Below are positions 17,796-26,142 of a stretch of 64,000 nt of DNA, piece by piece. Under the pieces are notes generated by a model, which was not told where the DNA came from, searched no databases, and saw only the letters and a list, made by a program, of their open reading frames with translations. This stretch comes from CAZWCE01 sp964632505 (GTDB taxonomy: Bacteria; Planctomycetota; Planctomycetia; Pirellulales; Thermoguttaceae). Location: contig CAZWCE010000017.1 of NCBI GenBank assembly GCA_964632505.1, positions 6,885 to 70,884 on the forward strand. The letters run 5' to 3'. The stretch's first letter is position 1; every line of letters begins with the position of its first letter. The position numbers and the translations under genes were made by a program.

Positions 17796-18932
17796 ATGAA
17801 AAAGAGGATTCTTCAGATCATTCCCACCCTTGATCGGTGTGGGGCGGAAAAACAGATGACCCTGCTGGCCACCCGACTTCCCTGGGAGGAGTTCGACGTC
17901 TCGGTGGCGGTGTTGACCCGAACCGGCCCGCTGGAAGCCCCCCTCCTTGAGGCGGGAATCCCCCTCCATTTCGTCCGCAAACGGGGGAAAGTCGACCCGG
18001 TCGCCTATTTTCGCCTCAAAGCCCTCATCGCGCGGGAGCAGCCGCACCTGGTGCACACTTGGATTTTCGCGGCCAACGCCTACGGGCGAGCGGCGGCTCG
18101 GGCCTGCGGGGTCCCGAAAATCGTCGCGGCGGAGCGTTGCGTGGACCCTTGGAAACGCCAACCTCATTTCTGGATCGACCACCATTTGGCCCGTTGCACC
18201 GACCGCTTCGTCACCAACAGCAGCGGCGTGGTCGATTTCTACGCCAGAAACGGCATTCCTTCGGACCGGTTCTCCATCATTCCCAATGGAGTCGCTCCGG
18301 TGAAGGTTACCGATTCATCGCGGAAAGAACACCGGGAGTCCGTCTGTCGAGAACTCCGGATCGCCCCGGAGAATCTGATCATCGGCATGGTCGCGCGGCT
18401 CTGGCCCCAGAAGCGGATCAAGGAAGCGATCTGGGCCGCGGATCAGATGAAATTCTCCGAAATGTCGTTTCACTTGATCATCGTCGGCGACGGTCCCGAG
18501 CGTGCGCGGCTTCTGCGTTACCGCGATGAGGTCAGGATTCGCGATCGCGTGCATTTCCTCGGCGAGCGCGACGATGTCTCCAGGCTGATGCAAGCGTTCG
18601 ATCTGCTCTGGTGTACCAGCGCGTACGAAGGGCAATCGAACGCGATCATGGAGGCGATGGCCCACGGCGTGCCGGTTTTGGCGACCGACATCCCCGGGAA
18701 TCGGGACCTGGTCGTCGATGGAGAAACCGGCTACTTGATCGAGACTTTCGGAGAAGACTTCCGGCGCCGACGCACCCGGTTCGCCCAGCAGACCCATCAC
18801 CTGCTACAAAACGAGGAGTTGCGGAAATCGCTATCCCGGGCGGCGATGCAGCGAATGCGCGAACAGTTTTCGATCGAGCAGATGGTCGATCGGTACGCCG
18901 ATTTCTACCGGTCGCTCCTCGACGAATCATGA
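17796..18932 (+). CDS. family 4 glycosyltransferase
   Basis: A 378-residue soluble or membrane-associated GT-B enzyme that would move a sugar from a nucleotide donor onto an unknown acceptor. The N-terminal domain starts with ILQIIPTLDRCGAEKQM, the usual GT4 glycine-rich beginning. The C-terminal domain includes IIGMVARLWPQKRIKEAI, IIVGDGPERARL, VHFLGERDDVSRL and the donor-binding SAYEGQSNAIMEAMAHGVPVLATDIPGN, whose E-x7-E motif is typical. No good ribosome site is visible before the ATG. It diverges from the sigma operon and converges with the TolC-family gene. Confidence 0.86.
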   Translation: MKKRILQIIPTLDRCGAEKQMTLLATRLPWEEFDVSVAVLTRTGPLEAPLLEAGIPLHFVRKRGKVDPVAYFRLKALIAREQPHLVHTWIFAANAYGRAAARACGVPKIVAAERCVDPWKRQPHFWIDHHLARCTDRFVTNSSGVVDFYARNGIPSDRFSIIPNGVAPVKVTDSSRKEHRESVCRELRIAPENLIIGMVARLWPQKRIKEAIWAADQMKFSEMSFHLIIVGDGPERARLLRYRDEVRIRDRVHFLGERDDVSRLMQAFDLLWCTSAYEGQSNAIMEAMAHGVPVLATDIPGNRDLVVDGETGYLIETFGEDFRRRRTRFAQQTHHLLQNEELRKSLSRAAMQRMREQFSIEQMVDRYADFYRSLLDES

Positions 18933-18945
18933 CGGTCGATTCCCG

Positions 18946-21900
18946 CTAACGGTTCATTTGGATGGGCGCTTGATTTTCCTCCGTGGCCCGCAACCCGGGA
19001 AACAACGTTCGCGGCGAATCGGCCGACGACGCGAAACCAGGCGGGAGCGGGGCCTTGCTGGAAGGAGAAGCGTTCTTTGAGACCCTGAGCGCGGAAGCCG
19101 GGATGACTCTTTTTCGGGTAAGGGGCTTCGGCGGTCGGGGCGCCGAGCGAACCGTTCGCGGCTTGATCTCCGGAAGAGGCACCGGTTCTCCCTTTCCTCG
19201 GATGGGCCCCGGAGATTGGGGAGCCGCGGGGACCTTTTTGCCCGCTTTCGCCTCGGAAGCTCGATCGCCCTCGCTTGGGCCACGCCCCATCCCGGATCGA
19301 TCCGGGCGAGCGGCCACCGAAACCGGCTCCTGCTCCTTCTCGGCGGTCACCGAGGTCTTTTCCTCGTTTTCACCGGAAGCGTCTCGTTTTTTCGTGCGTT
19401 GAAGTGCCTCGAGCATTTCCAATCCCTTCTCGAGAACCGGGGGGGGTTGCAAGGGATTTCGGCGGGTTTGCGGCCCTGTCTCGGGGCGATCTTCCGGTGG
19501 TTCCAACAGCGGATTCTCACTCGGAAGCTCGTCGAGTTCCTCGAGCATCGGGGAATTTTCCAGAGGGAGCACATCTTGCGGCGGCAGCATCGGTTCGCCC
19601 TGAATTTCCGGCGGCAGTGCTTCGACGTTGTCGTTGATGTAATCGGGCAGGGAAAGCGATTCGGCCGGCGTGGTCGACATCCCATTCTGCTGCATCACGC
19701 CGGCCCCGGTGATTTCTCCGGGATCGACCCAGAGGCCGCGATTGTCCAATTGCATGGTTCCCATGTCCAGATCGAGCGTCATCCGCTGCGTCTGGTAATC
19801 GACCCACACCCCCAGCAGATTATTCTGTGCCGAGAGCAGGTCGGTCAAGGCGTTGATCAAGTCTCGGGCGAGGTTGTTGTCGCTGGTCGACTTTTGCCCT
19901 TTCGCCAACGGCTTTTCCAGGTTGAGCTGGGCGAGGTCGACGTTCACGATCGCCACCAGCACGGCCGCTCGTTGCACCTCGAAATCGAGCTGACTGACGT
20001 TGATCTGCCGCAAGGTACTTCGCAAATCGGCGTTCACCTGATCGACGAAAGTATAGTAGGTCCGGCGAGCCCGTTGATAGTTCAAGATCGCTTCCCGATA
20101 GCTGTTTCGTTCCTGCAACCGCGTCAAGGGAGCGTCGAACTCGAGCCCGACCCTCAGTCTTCCGTCACGGGCATCGAAGGCGACCGGGTTGTTTGTCGGT
20201 GTACTCATCTCTCCGGAAAAGGTGACGTCCAGATCGCTCATCAAATCGTTCGCGGCGATGTTGATCCGTCGCCAGGTGTCGACCAGCGCCGCCCGGCTGT
20301 TCATCCAATCGAGCCGGTGTTCGGCGGCGATCTCGAGCGCCTCTTCCGGCTTGATCTCCACCGGCATCAGGGTGATCGAATCGAGACGTGCCCGGGCCTG
20401 GAGCAGCGCCAGGAGCATCAATTCGTTCGCGAGCTTGTTGACGATATCCTTCAACCACTGCCGGTAGGGCTCCATTTGTTCCTTCAGAAGTTCATCTTCC
20501 TGCCCTTCCAGTTGGAGTTCTTCGGGATACTGCATCTCCAGGTCTTCGCCGTCCTCTCCGTCCTCCTCCTGCATCGCCAGATCGCTCAGTTTCAGGTCCT
20601 CGAGAATGCGGCGCGTGGAAGCGTCGATGTCGCCGGTTTCGATTTTTTCCCGGAGCATCTCGCGGTTCTCTTCGGCGAACGGCTCCAGAAGCGCGATCAC
20701 CCCTTCCAACCGCTCCTCTTCCAACGGAAGCTTCTCCGTCACCAGTTGGACCCGTTCCCTGAACGCGTCGATATCGACGGCACTGCGGTCGACCTCCCCC
20801 TGGGCGATCGCCGCCCGATGGACCAGCTTCTCCAGATTCTGAATCCGGTCGGGCACCTTGTTTTCCAGCCGCTCCACGTCGTCATACACCTGCGCGATTT
20901 GCTCGCGGATTTCCGGGAACAGCCTCCGCAGCCGGGACTGGTAATCGCCGGGAATCGGGGCTTTGGTATCTCGGAGTTCCGCCAGAAAGGCATCCACCCT
21001 GTCCTGGAGCTCGTTCAACTCCGGATCGATCAACTCGAACTGATTCAGAAGATCGTCTTGGACGGAAAGTTTCAAGTCGGGCGGCAACCCAAGAGTCATC
21101 AGATAATTATCCAATCGGGTTTCGTAGGCGGCCTTCTGCTGGATCAACTGGCTCTGCGACCGCAGGAGACTCTGCCGGGTCTGCTCCACCTGGAGTCGCG
21201 TCGGGATCCGCCCCTTGTTGTACAGTTCCGCGATCCGATTGAGCGAGTCCTCCAGGCTGGCAACGTTCGCCCGGGTATTGCGGATCCGCACCTGCTCTTC
21301 GAGGAGGCCGAGATAGCCGCCGGCACTGGTCGTCCGGCTGCTTCGGCCGGTCGGTCGTCCGCGTGAAGGGGTTCCCACATTGCTGCCGCCGGCCACGATC
21401 TGCGCGTAAAATCCCTTTCGGAAACGGACCATCTGTCGAATGTTCGCCAACAGATTTCTTTCCGACTGGGTCAGGCTTTCCAACACCACGGCTCGACCGC
21501 CGGTGCGCAACAGCGGCTGGACCACCGAAAAATCGAGAATCGTATTGGCGGAATAGTCGTCCGGTCCGGCGAACTGCCACACGAGGGAGTTCGCCATCCC
21601 CACGGCCAGTTCGGCCCCGGTGGCGGTCATCTTTCTCATCGAGGCGGTGGATCCGTCGGCCAGCTCATTCTCACCGGTGCGCAGCGCGCCGTCGGAGGTG
21701 TAGAAAAGGGAATGTCCTCCGAAGAACTGGGTATCGAAGCGGAATCGTTGATAGGTGACATCCAAGGCCGAAAGGTAGAGATTCTCCCGCGCCGTCTGAT
21801 AATCCGGGGAGTTCAGGTAGGCCAGTCGGACGGCCGCCCGCTGATCGAGCACCAGTTCCCCGTCCTCATCGAACGAGAGATATTGAAGCCACGCCGGATT

Positions 21901-22290
21901 CTCCACATGCTGCGTGCAGCCATCTTCGGCCCAGTAAGGCCAACCCCGCTTTCCGTCGACGCAATGCATCAATCGATGTGCGGTCGGATCGTCCGGCGGC
22001 ATCGGTTCGGCGTCGGGACAATTCGGATCGAAATAGCGAGACTGAGGATTCGCCTGTATTGTGTAATCTTCCAGTTGCCAATCAGGATGCTCGGACGCAC
22101 AGTCGATCAAGGAATAGACTTGATGATCGGCCTGCTGACGATAATGATTCCGGCTGCAGCCAACCAACATCACGAAGACGATCACCGGAAGATATCCCAG
22201 CAACCGGCTGGATATATAGGCACTCGGAATGGCGGATGTGCGTATCCGCCCCCTGAAAGTGGGCCGGTGGAAAACGGGGGAATCGTGCAT
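18946..22290 (-). CDS. giant TolC-family outer-membrane lipoprotein
   Basis: A 1114-residue outer-membrane efflux protein from ATG 22290, with AGGTG six bases upstream (a start at 22329 is possible). The signal peptide ends in a lipobox MLVGC (residue about 44). The TolC-type halves are recognisable: AVRLAYLNSPDYQTARENLYLSALDV for the first repeat and EALEIAAEHRLDWMNSRAAL for the second, with amphipathic coils between. A highly charged coiled coil of about 200 residues is inserted between them, and a Pro/Arg-rich tail of about 190 residues follows. Ordinary TolC proteins have 420-500 residues. No neighbouring HlyD or transporter gene is seen, so the partner is unknown. Confidence 0.8.
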   Translation of the reverse strand: MHDSPVFHRPTFRGRIRTSAIPSAYISSRLLGYLPVIVFVMLVGCSRNHYRQQADHQVYSLIDCASEHPDWQLEDYTIQANPQSRYFDPNCPDAEPMPPDDPTAHRLMHCVDGKRGWPYWAEDGCTQHVENPAWLQYLSFDEDGELVLDQRAAVRLAYLNSPDYQTARENLYLSALDVTYQRFRFDTQFFGGHSLFYTSDGALRTGENELADGSTASMRKMTATGAELAVGMANSLVWQFAGPDDYSANTILDFSVVQPLLRTGGRAVVLESLTQSERNLLANIRQMVRFRKGFYAQIVAGGSNVGTPSRGRPTGRSSRTTSAGGYLGLLEEQVRIRNTRANVASLEDSLNRIAELYNKGRIPTRLQVEQTRQSLLRSQSQLIQQKAAYETRLDNYLMTLGLPPDLKLSVQDDLLNQFELIDPELNELQDRVDAFLAELRDTKAPIPGDYQSRLRRLFPEIREQIAQVYDDVERLENKVPDRIQNLEKLVHRAAIAQGEVDRSAVDIDAFRERVQLVTEKLPLEEERLEGVIALLEPFAEENREMLREKIETGDIDASTRRILEDLKLSDLAMQEEDGEDGEDLEMQYPEELQLEGQEDELLKEQMEPYRQWLKDIVNKLANELMLLALLQARARLDSITLMPVEIKPEEALEIAAEHRLDWMNSRAALVDTWRRINIAANDLMSDLDVTFSGEMSTPTNNPVAFDARDGRLRVGLEFDAPLTRLQERNSYREAILNYQRARRTYYTFVDQVNADLRSTLRQINVSQLDFEVQRAAVLVAIVNVDLAQLNLEKPLAKGQKSTSDNNLARDLINALTDLLSAQNNLLGVWVDYQTQRMTLDLDMGTMQLDNRGLWVDPGEITGAGVMQQNGMSTTPAESLSLPDYINDNVEALPPEIQGEPMLPPQDVLPLENSPMLEELDELPSENPLLEPPEDRPETGPQTRRNPLQPPPVLEKGLEMLEALQRTKKRDASGENEEKTSVTAEKEQEPVSVAARPDRSGMGRGPSEGDRASEAKAGKKVPAAPQSPGPIRGKGEPVPLPEIKPRTVRSAPRPPKPLTRKRVIPASALRVSKNASPSSKAPLPPGFASSADSPRTLFPGLRATEENQAPIQMNR

Positions 22291-22329
22291 GTTGACACCT
22301 GAGTTCGAATCGCCCCGATCCTTTCGCAT

Positions 22330-22845
22330 CGAGGGAAGATCTTTGGCGATTCCAACATATTTTTTTGAAAAGAACTTTGCCTTTCCGGAATTTCTCTCCC
22401 GAAAGGGCCGTGAAAAGTTACGCTATCGGTGAAAAGAATACCATCGGTCACCAACCCCCCGGAATAGCTACCCTTGTCGCATTGCGGCGACCGAACAATG
22501 CGATATCTTCCTCATCGGCTTTCGAACCGGAAGACTTTAACGGTCGCGCAAATTTTAACGATTCCGTCGCGTTTCCGGCTCGGCTTTCGATCATGGAGCT
22601 CCCGCTGGAGGTCGAGTTGAGAACAAATCCGCGAAGATTCTTGACAAACGCGCGACTTGTGAATAACATCGATTTTACGCAACCTCTATAGATTGCCAAA
22701 TTTTTGGTGGCAATCCCCGACCGAGGTAAGCTATAATAAGGATATTCCGTCCCTTCGATGCATCTTTTCACCACATCCAGGGATGCAGCGCGAGATTTTC
22801 ACTCGCCGATCATTTGCCGGTTAGAACGACCCGTCCCCCCAGAAT
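22330..22845. other. intergenic region, no gene
   Basis: The gap between two divergent genes contains AT-rich DNA with no coding frame of natural composition. It carries the promoter at 22641-22669 and a short hairpin at 22692-22714 (ATTGCCA...TGGCAAT) between it and the downstream gene. Confidence 0.45.
22641..22669 (+). promoter_or_regulatory. sigma-70-like promoter
   Basis: TTGACA (22641-22646), a 17-base spacer, then TAACAT (22664-22669). It would drive the coiled-coil membrane protein gene, leaving a leader of about 170 bases. Confidence 0.55.
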
Positions 22846-23865
22846 ATGGTGTCATCCACGATGAGCGTTTGGAACAAAGTGCTTCTAGGATTGATTATTG
22901 TCGTGACCCTGGTCTTCCTCTTTTTGGGCTACCGCGTGCTGAAGGTGCACCAGAAGTATCGGGATGAGGTCGCAAGCAATGAAGAGGCGATCGCCACGAC
23001 CGAGGCATCGATCGAACAGGTGATTCAGGGCACCGAGCAGCAACCGGGGTTGAACGCCTTGAAGCTGAAATTGCACGATTTGCTCTACGACCGGGGCCGC
23101 GCCTGGTACAACGTCAGCCCTGCGGGCGTCAACCAGAATGGCGACCGGATCACCGCGCAAGTCGTGACCGATTTACCCGATCCCAATGAAGTCCATCCCG
23201 ACAGCATTCTCTATCTGTTCGAAGAAAAATCGGCCACCGAAGGGGGAGAATACCTCGGTTCCTTCAAGGTGACCAACGTCCAGGGGAAGCAGGTCACGCT
23301 CTCCTCGGAAAAGCTGATGAACGACGTGGAACTCAAAGCTCTGAACGATAGTCTCCAAGAGGGAACGACGTGGGCGATGTACGAGTCGGTCCCTGCCGAT
23401 CGCCAGGACGTCTTCGACATGCTTTCCGAAGAAGAGCTCCAGCAGCGTGTGCCGGAGGAGATGGTCTCCAAGTACCAGGATTCCGAACGGAAACTGCGGG
23501 ATTACCACGTCCTGCTGACCGACCTCTACCAGAAGCGGGCCGAACTGTTGCACGAGTTGGCGTCGGTCACCAGTTCCGAAGCCGGCATGCAAGAGGCGGT
23601 CAACGACGCCAAGGAGCAGGATCAGTTCCGCCGGGCTGAAATCGACCGGCTCGACCAGCAATTGACCGAAATGAAACGTCAGCGGGACGCGGTCGTGAAG
23701 CATCTGAACGAAGTCAAGAGTATGATCCAGGATATCCAGGCTCAGATTCAGGAAAAACGTGGATTGAGCAAGAAGCTGCTCGCGGAAATCGCGCGGATTC
23801 AGCTCGAAGCCTCGCGGAAAATCGAAGCGACGAGCAATTCTTCCACCGAAACCAGCCTCGATTGA
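22846..23865 (+). CDS. membrane-anchored coiled-coil protein
   Basis: A 339-residue protein with one transmembrane helix (about residues 11-32), then coiled-coil and beta-rich parts. The first soluble part (about 40-190) contains ordered residues such as DRGRAWYNVSPAGV and ADRQDVFDMLSEEE. The C-terminal part (about 205-330) is a long charged coiled coil. It starts at the ATG at 22846 or the in-frame ATG at 22861; neither has a good ribosome site. Predicted topology is N-in with the bulk in the periplasm. I do not recognise the family. A strong terminator follows. Confidence 0.7.
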   Translation: MVSSTMSVWNKVLLGLIIVVTLVFLFLGYRVLKVHQKYRDEVASNEEAIATTEASIEQVIQGTEQQPGLNALKLKLHDLLYDRGRAWYNVSPAGVNQNGDRITAQVVTDLPDPNEVHPDSILYLFEEKSATEGGEYLGSFKVTNVQGKQVTLSSEKLMNDVELKALNDSLQEGTTWAMYESVPADRQDVFDMLSEEELQQRVPEEMVSKYQDSERKLRDYHVLLTDLYQKRAELLHELASVTSSEAGMQEAVNDAKEQDQFRRAEIDRLDQQLTEMKRQRDAVVKHLNEVKSMIQDIQAQIQEKRGLSKKLLAEIARIQLEASRKIEATSNSSTETSLD

Positions 23866-23908
23866 GGGGAGAATCTCCCCCGGTGAATCGAGCGCGAGAC
23901 AACACCGA

Positions 23909-23946
23909 ACACCGGCCGCTTTCACCGCGAAGGCCGGTGTTTTTTG
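23909..23946 (+). terminator. rho-independent terminator
   Basis: Nine-base-pair stem ACACCGGCC/GGCCGGTGT followed by six T. It ends the coiled-coil gene. Confidence 0.85.
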
Positions 23947-23992
23947 TTGCGCCGCCCCCCGTTTCGGCAGCCGAGGGAAAAGAATGGGCAAT

Positions 23993-24652
23993 TCAGTTTC
24001 GCTCGTAGGTCCCGGTCAGTTTCGTGACGGCGAGCGTATGCCCTTGGATCGCTTCGAGCAACTTGCTCTTGGTCAACCCCGGTTGGAGCTCGAGCTTCTC
24101 GTCGAGCGCATAGAGTTTGAAATGGTAGTGATGGACGCCGTGTCCCTTCGGCGGCGCGGGACCGCCGTAGCCGATATTCTCTCCTTCCGGCCACGAATTC
24201 CGCCCCTGCACGCAGGAAATCGGCTCCGCGAGATTCTCTTTTCGAGGTATCCCCTCGGGCAATTCCCGAACCATACCCGGGATCTTGTACAGAACCCAGT
24301 GAACCCAGGGATCGGGCCGGGGAGCATCGGGATCGTCGCATATCAGGGCAAACTCTCTCGTGTCCTCGGGAACATCGGACCATGCCAGCGGTGGAGAGAT
24401 GTCCTCCCCGTTGACCGTGAAACGATCCGGAATCCGCTGCATGTCTTCAAAAGCGGGACTGGTCAATTGCATTCCCATCAATAAATCCTCCGTGTCTGAG
24501 GTTGCGGCCGAAGCCTCCGCCGATTCACGTGAATTGGAAACCTCCGACTCGCTCCGCTCCCCCTGTCGAGTGCAGCCGAACAGGAAAACCAATCCACAGA
24601 AGAGCCATGCGCCTTTCCATCCGGTGATTTTTGATCGGGCAGCACTTCTCAT
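23993..24652 (-). CDS. PEBP/YbhB-like lipoprotein
   Basis: A 219-residue protein. The ATG at 24652 follows an AAAAGAG site; a TTG start upstream would add 12 residues. A signal peptide ends in the lipobox FLFGC (about residue 27). An acidic linker leads to the Raf-kinase-inhibitor-like (YbhB/YbcL) domain, with SPAFEDMQRIPDRFTVNGEDISPPLAW, CDDPDAPRP.PWVHWVLYKIP and the C-terminal GGPAPPKGHGVHHYHFKLYAL. The DPDAP and GPxPPxG.HHY elements form the ligand pocket of this family. Its role in bacteria is unclear. It lies just downstream of recA on the same strand, 77 bases away. Confidence 0.85.
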   Translation of the reverse strand: MRSAARSKITGWKGAWLFCGLVFLFGCTRQGERSESEVSNSRESAEASAATSDTEDLLMGMQLTSPAFEDMQRIPDRFTVNGEDISPPLAWSDVPEDTREFALICDDPDAPRPDPWVHWVLYKIPGMVRELPEGIPRKENLAEPISCVQGRNSWPEGENIGYGGPAPPKGHGVHHYHFKLYALDEKLELQPGLTKSKLLEAIQGHTLAVTKLTGTYERN

Positions 24653-24728
24653 CGAAGACTCTTTTCGCGTTCGGGTCGGGGGCGTCAATCCTACAATCCT
24701 ACTTTAGGAAGCGGCCGAAGACCGCCAT

Positions 24729-25844
24729 TCAAGCTTCGGCCTTTTCCTGTTCTTCCTCTTCTCCGACCGGCTGGAGCGTGCCGTCGGGGCCGAACCCCGC
24801 ATTGGCGAGTACTTTGTCGCGAATCTCTTTGACGATGTCCGGATTCTCCTTCATGAACTCCCGGGCCCGCTCACGCCCCTGACCGAGCTGGACATCGCCG
24901 TAACGGAACCAGGCGCCGGTTCGAGTGACCATTTTCAGGTCCATCGCCAGGTCGAGGATATCCCCCTCGTAGCTGATCCCGTCGGCGTGGAGCATGTCGA
25001 ATTCGGCGATCCGAAACGGGGGGGCGACCTTATTCTTGACCACCTTCGCCTTGACCCGTTGCCCGACGACATCTTCGCCGTCCTTGAGCTGCCCGATCCG
25101 ACGAACGTCGATCCGACAGGAACAATAGAATTTCAGGGCCCGGCCGCCGGGAGTGGTTTCCGGCGAACCGAACATCACCCCGATTTTTTCGCGAATCTGA
25201 TTGATGAAGATGACCGACGTCTTGCTCTTGGCGATCGCTCCGGTCAGTTTTCGCAGCGACTGGCTCATCAATCGGGCCTGGAGGCCGACGTGGGAATCGC
25301 CGATCTCGCCGGCCAGTTCCTTTTCCGGCACCAGCGCGGCGACCGAATCGACGACGATCACATCGACCGCGTTGCTCCGGATGAGCATCTCGGCGATGCG
25401 CATCGCCTCCTCGCCGGAACTCGGCTGACTGACCAGCAGGCTCTCGAGATCGACCCCCAATTTTTTCGCCCAACTCGGGTCCAGGGCATGCTCGGCATCG
25501 ATGAACGCCGCGATCCCTCCATCTCGCTGGGCACACGCGACGACATGGAGCGTGAGGGTCGTTTTCCCACTCGACTCCGGGCCGTAGATCTCCACGATGC
25601 GTCCCCGGGGAATCCCAAAGCCCCCCAACGCCATGTCGAGCGAAAGGCTCCCGGTCGAGATCCCCGAAAGCCGACCGCGATGGCTATCGACGCCCAGCGG
25701 CATGATCGCCCCTTCGCCGAACACCTTTTCGATTTGCGCCACGGTATTTTTCAAATCGGGGTGATCCTCAAGAATTCGATCCACCTTCGAGGGGGCCTTC
25801 TTTTTCGCCGATTTCGCTGTCTTCGCTACTACTTTTTTCGCCAT
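24729..25844 (-). CDS. recA: recombinase RecA
   Basis: A 371-residue RecA, slightly longer than the usual about 350 because of a Lys/Ala-rich N-terminal extension (about 20 residues) and an acidic C-terminus. It binds single-stranded DNA, drives strand exchange and stimulates LexA cleavage. The Walker A motif GPESSGKT is near residue 89, Walker B IVVDSVAALVP follows, then INQIREKIGVMFGSPETTPGG (loop L2 region) and the C-terminal domain. All hallmarks are present, so I expect it to be active. No LexA operator was recognised upstream, where a weak promoter lies at 25901-25929. Confidence 0.97.
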   Translation of the reverse strand: MAKKVVAKTAKSAKKKAPSKVDRILEDHPDLKNTVAQIEKVFGEGAIMPLGVDSHRGRLSGISTGSLSLDMALGGFGIPRGRIVEIYGPESSGKTTLTLHVVACAQRDGGIAAFIDAEHALDPSWAKKLGVDLESLLVSQPSSGEEAMRIAEMLIRSNAVDVIVVDSVAALVPEKELAGEIGDSHVGLQARLMSQSLRKLTGAIAKSKTSVIFINQIREKIGVMFGSPETTPGGRALKFYCSCRIDVRRIGQLKDGEDVVGQRVKAKVVKNKVAPPFRIAEFDMLHADGISYEGDILDLAMDLKMVTRTGAWFRYGDVQLGQGRERAREFMKENPDIVKEIRDKVLANAGFGPDGTLQPVGEEEEQEKAEA

Positions 25845-25900
25845 ATTCGAACATCCATAAAAACGACTACCAAAGGGGTTCTTTCCATCACGGAATCTTC

Positions 25901-25929
25901 AACATACCATGCTGACCGCAAGGGTGCAA
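25901..25929 (-). promoter_or_regulatory. possible recA promoter
   Basis: On the minus strand TTGCAC (25924-25929) is followed after 17 bases by TATGTT (25901-25906), 57 bases upstream of the recA start. The -35 match is partial. Confidence 0.4.
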
Positions 25930-26142
25930 TTCCCTCTATCGAGGACGATCGTCGTTTTCTTCCCGCAATCTCCCTAGACGGATCCCTGCCGGTATGCTAT
26001 AGGTTTTGGTTGAAATAGTTCATCCTTGCAAGCTCCCCGGAAAGCATCGTGCTTCCTTCTTTTTCCACCGCAAGGCATGATCCCACCGAAACGAGAAACT
26101 TTTACTTCCGATATTGCACGTCCTCGCCCAAAGGCCTCCTTC

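Noticed and set aside
19216..21366. A 716-codon open frame on the plus strand opposite the TolC gene
   Set aside because: Arg/His-rich composition with no motif; it is the antisense shadow of the TolC coding region.
25845..26142. LexA/SOS box upstream of recA
   Set aside because: No symmetric CTG-N10-CAG or GAAC-N4-GTTC site was found in the gap.
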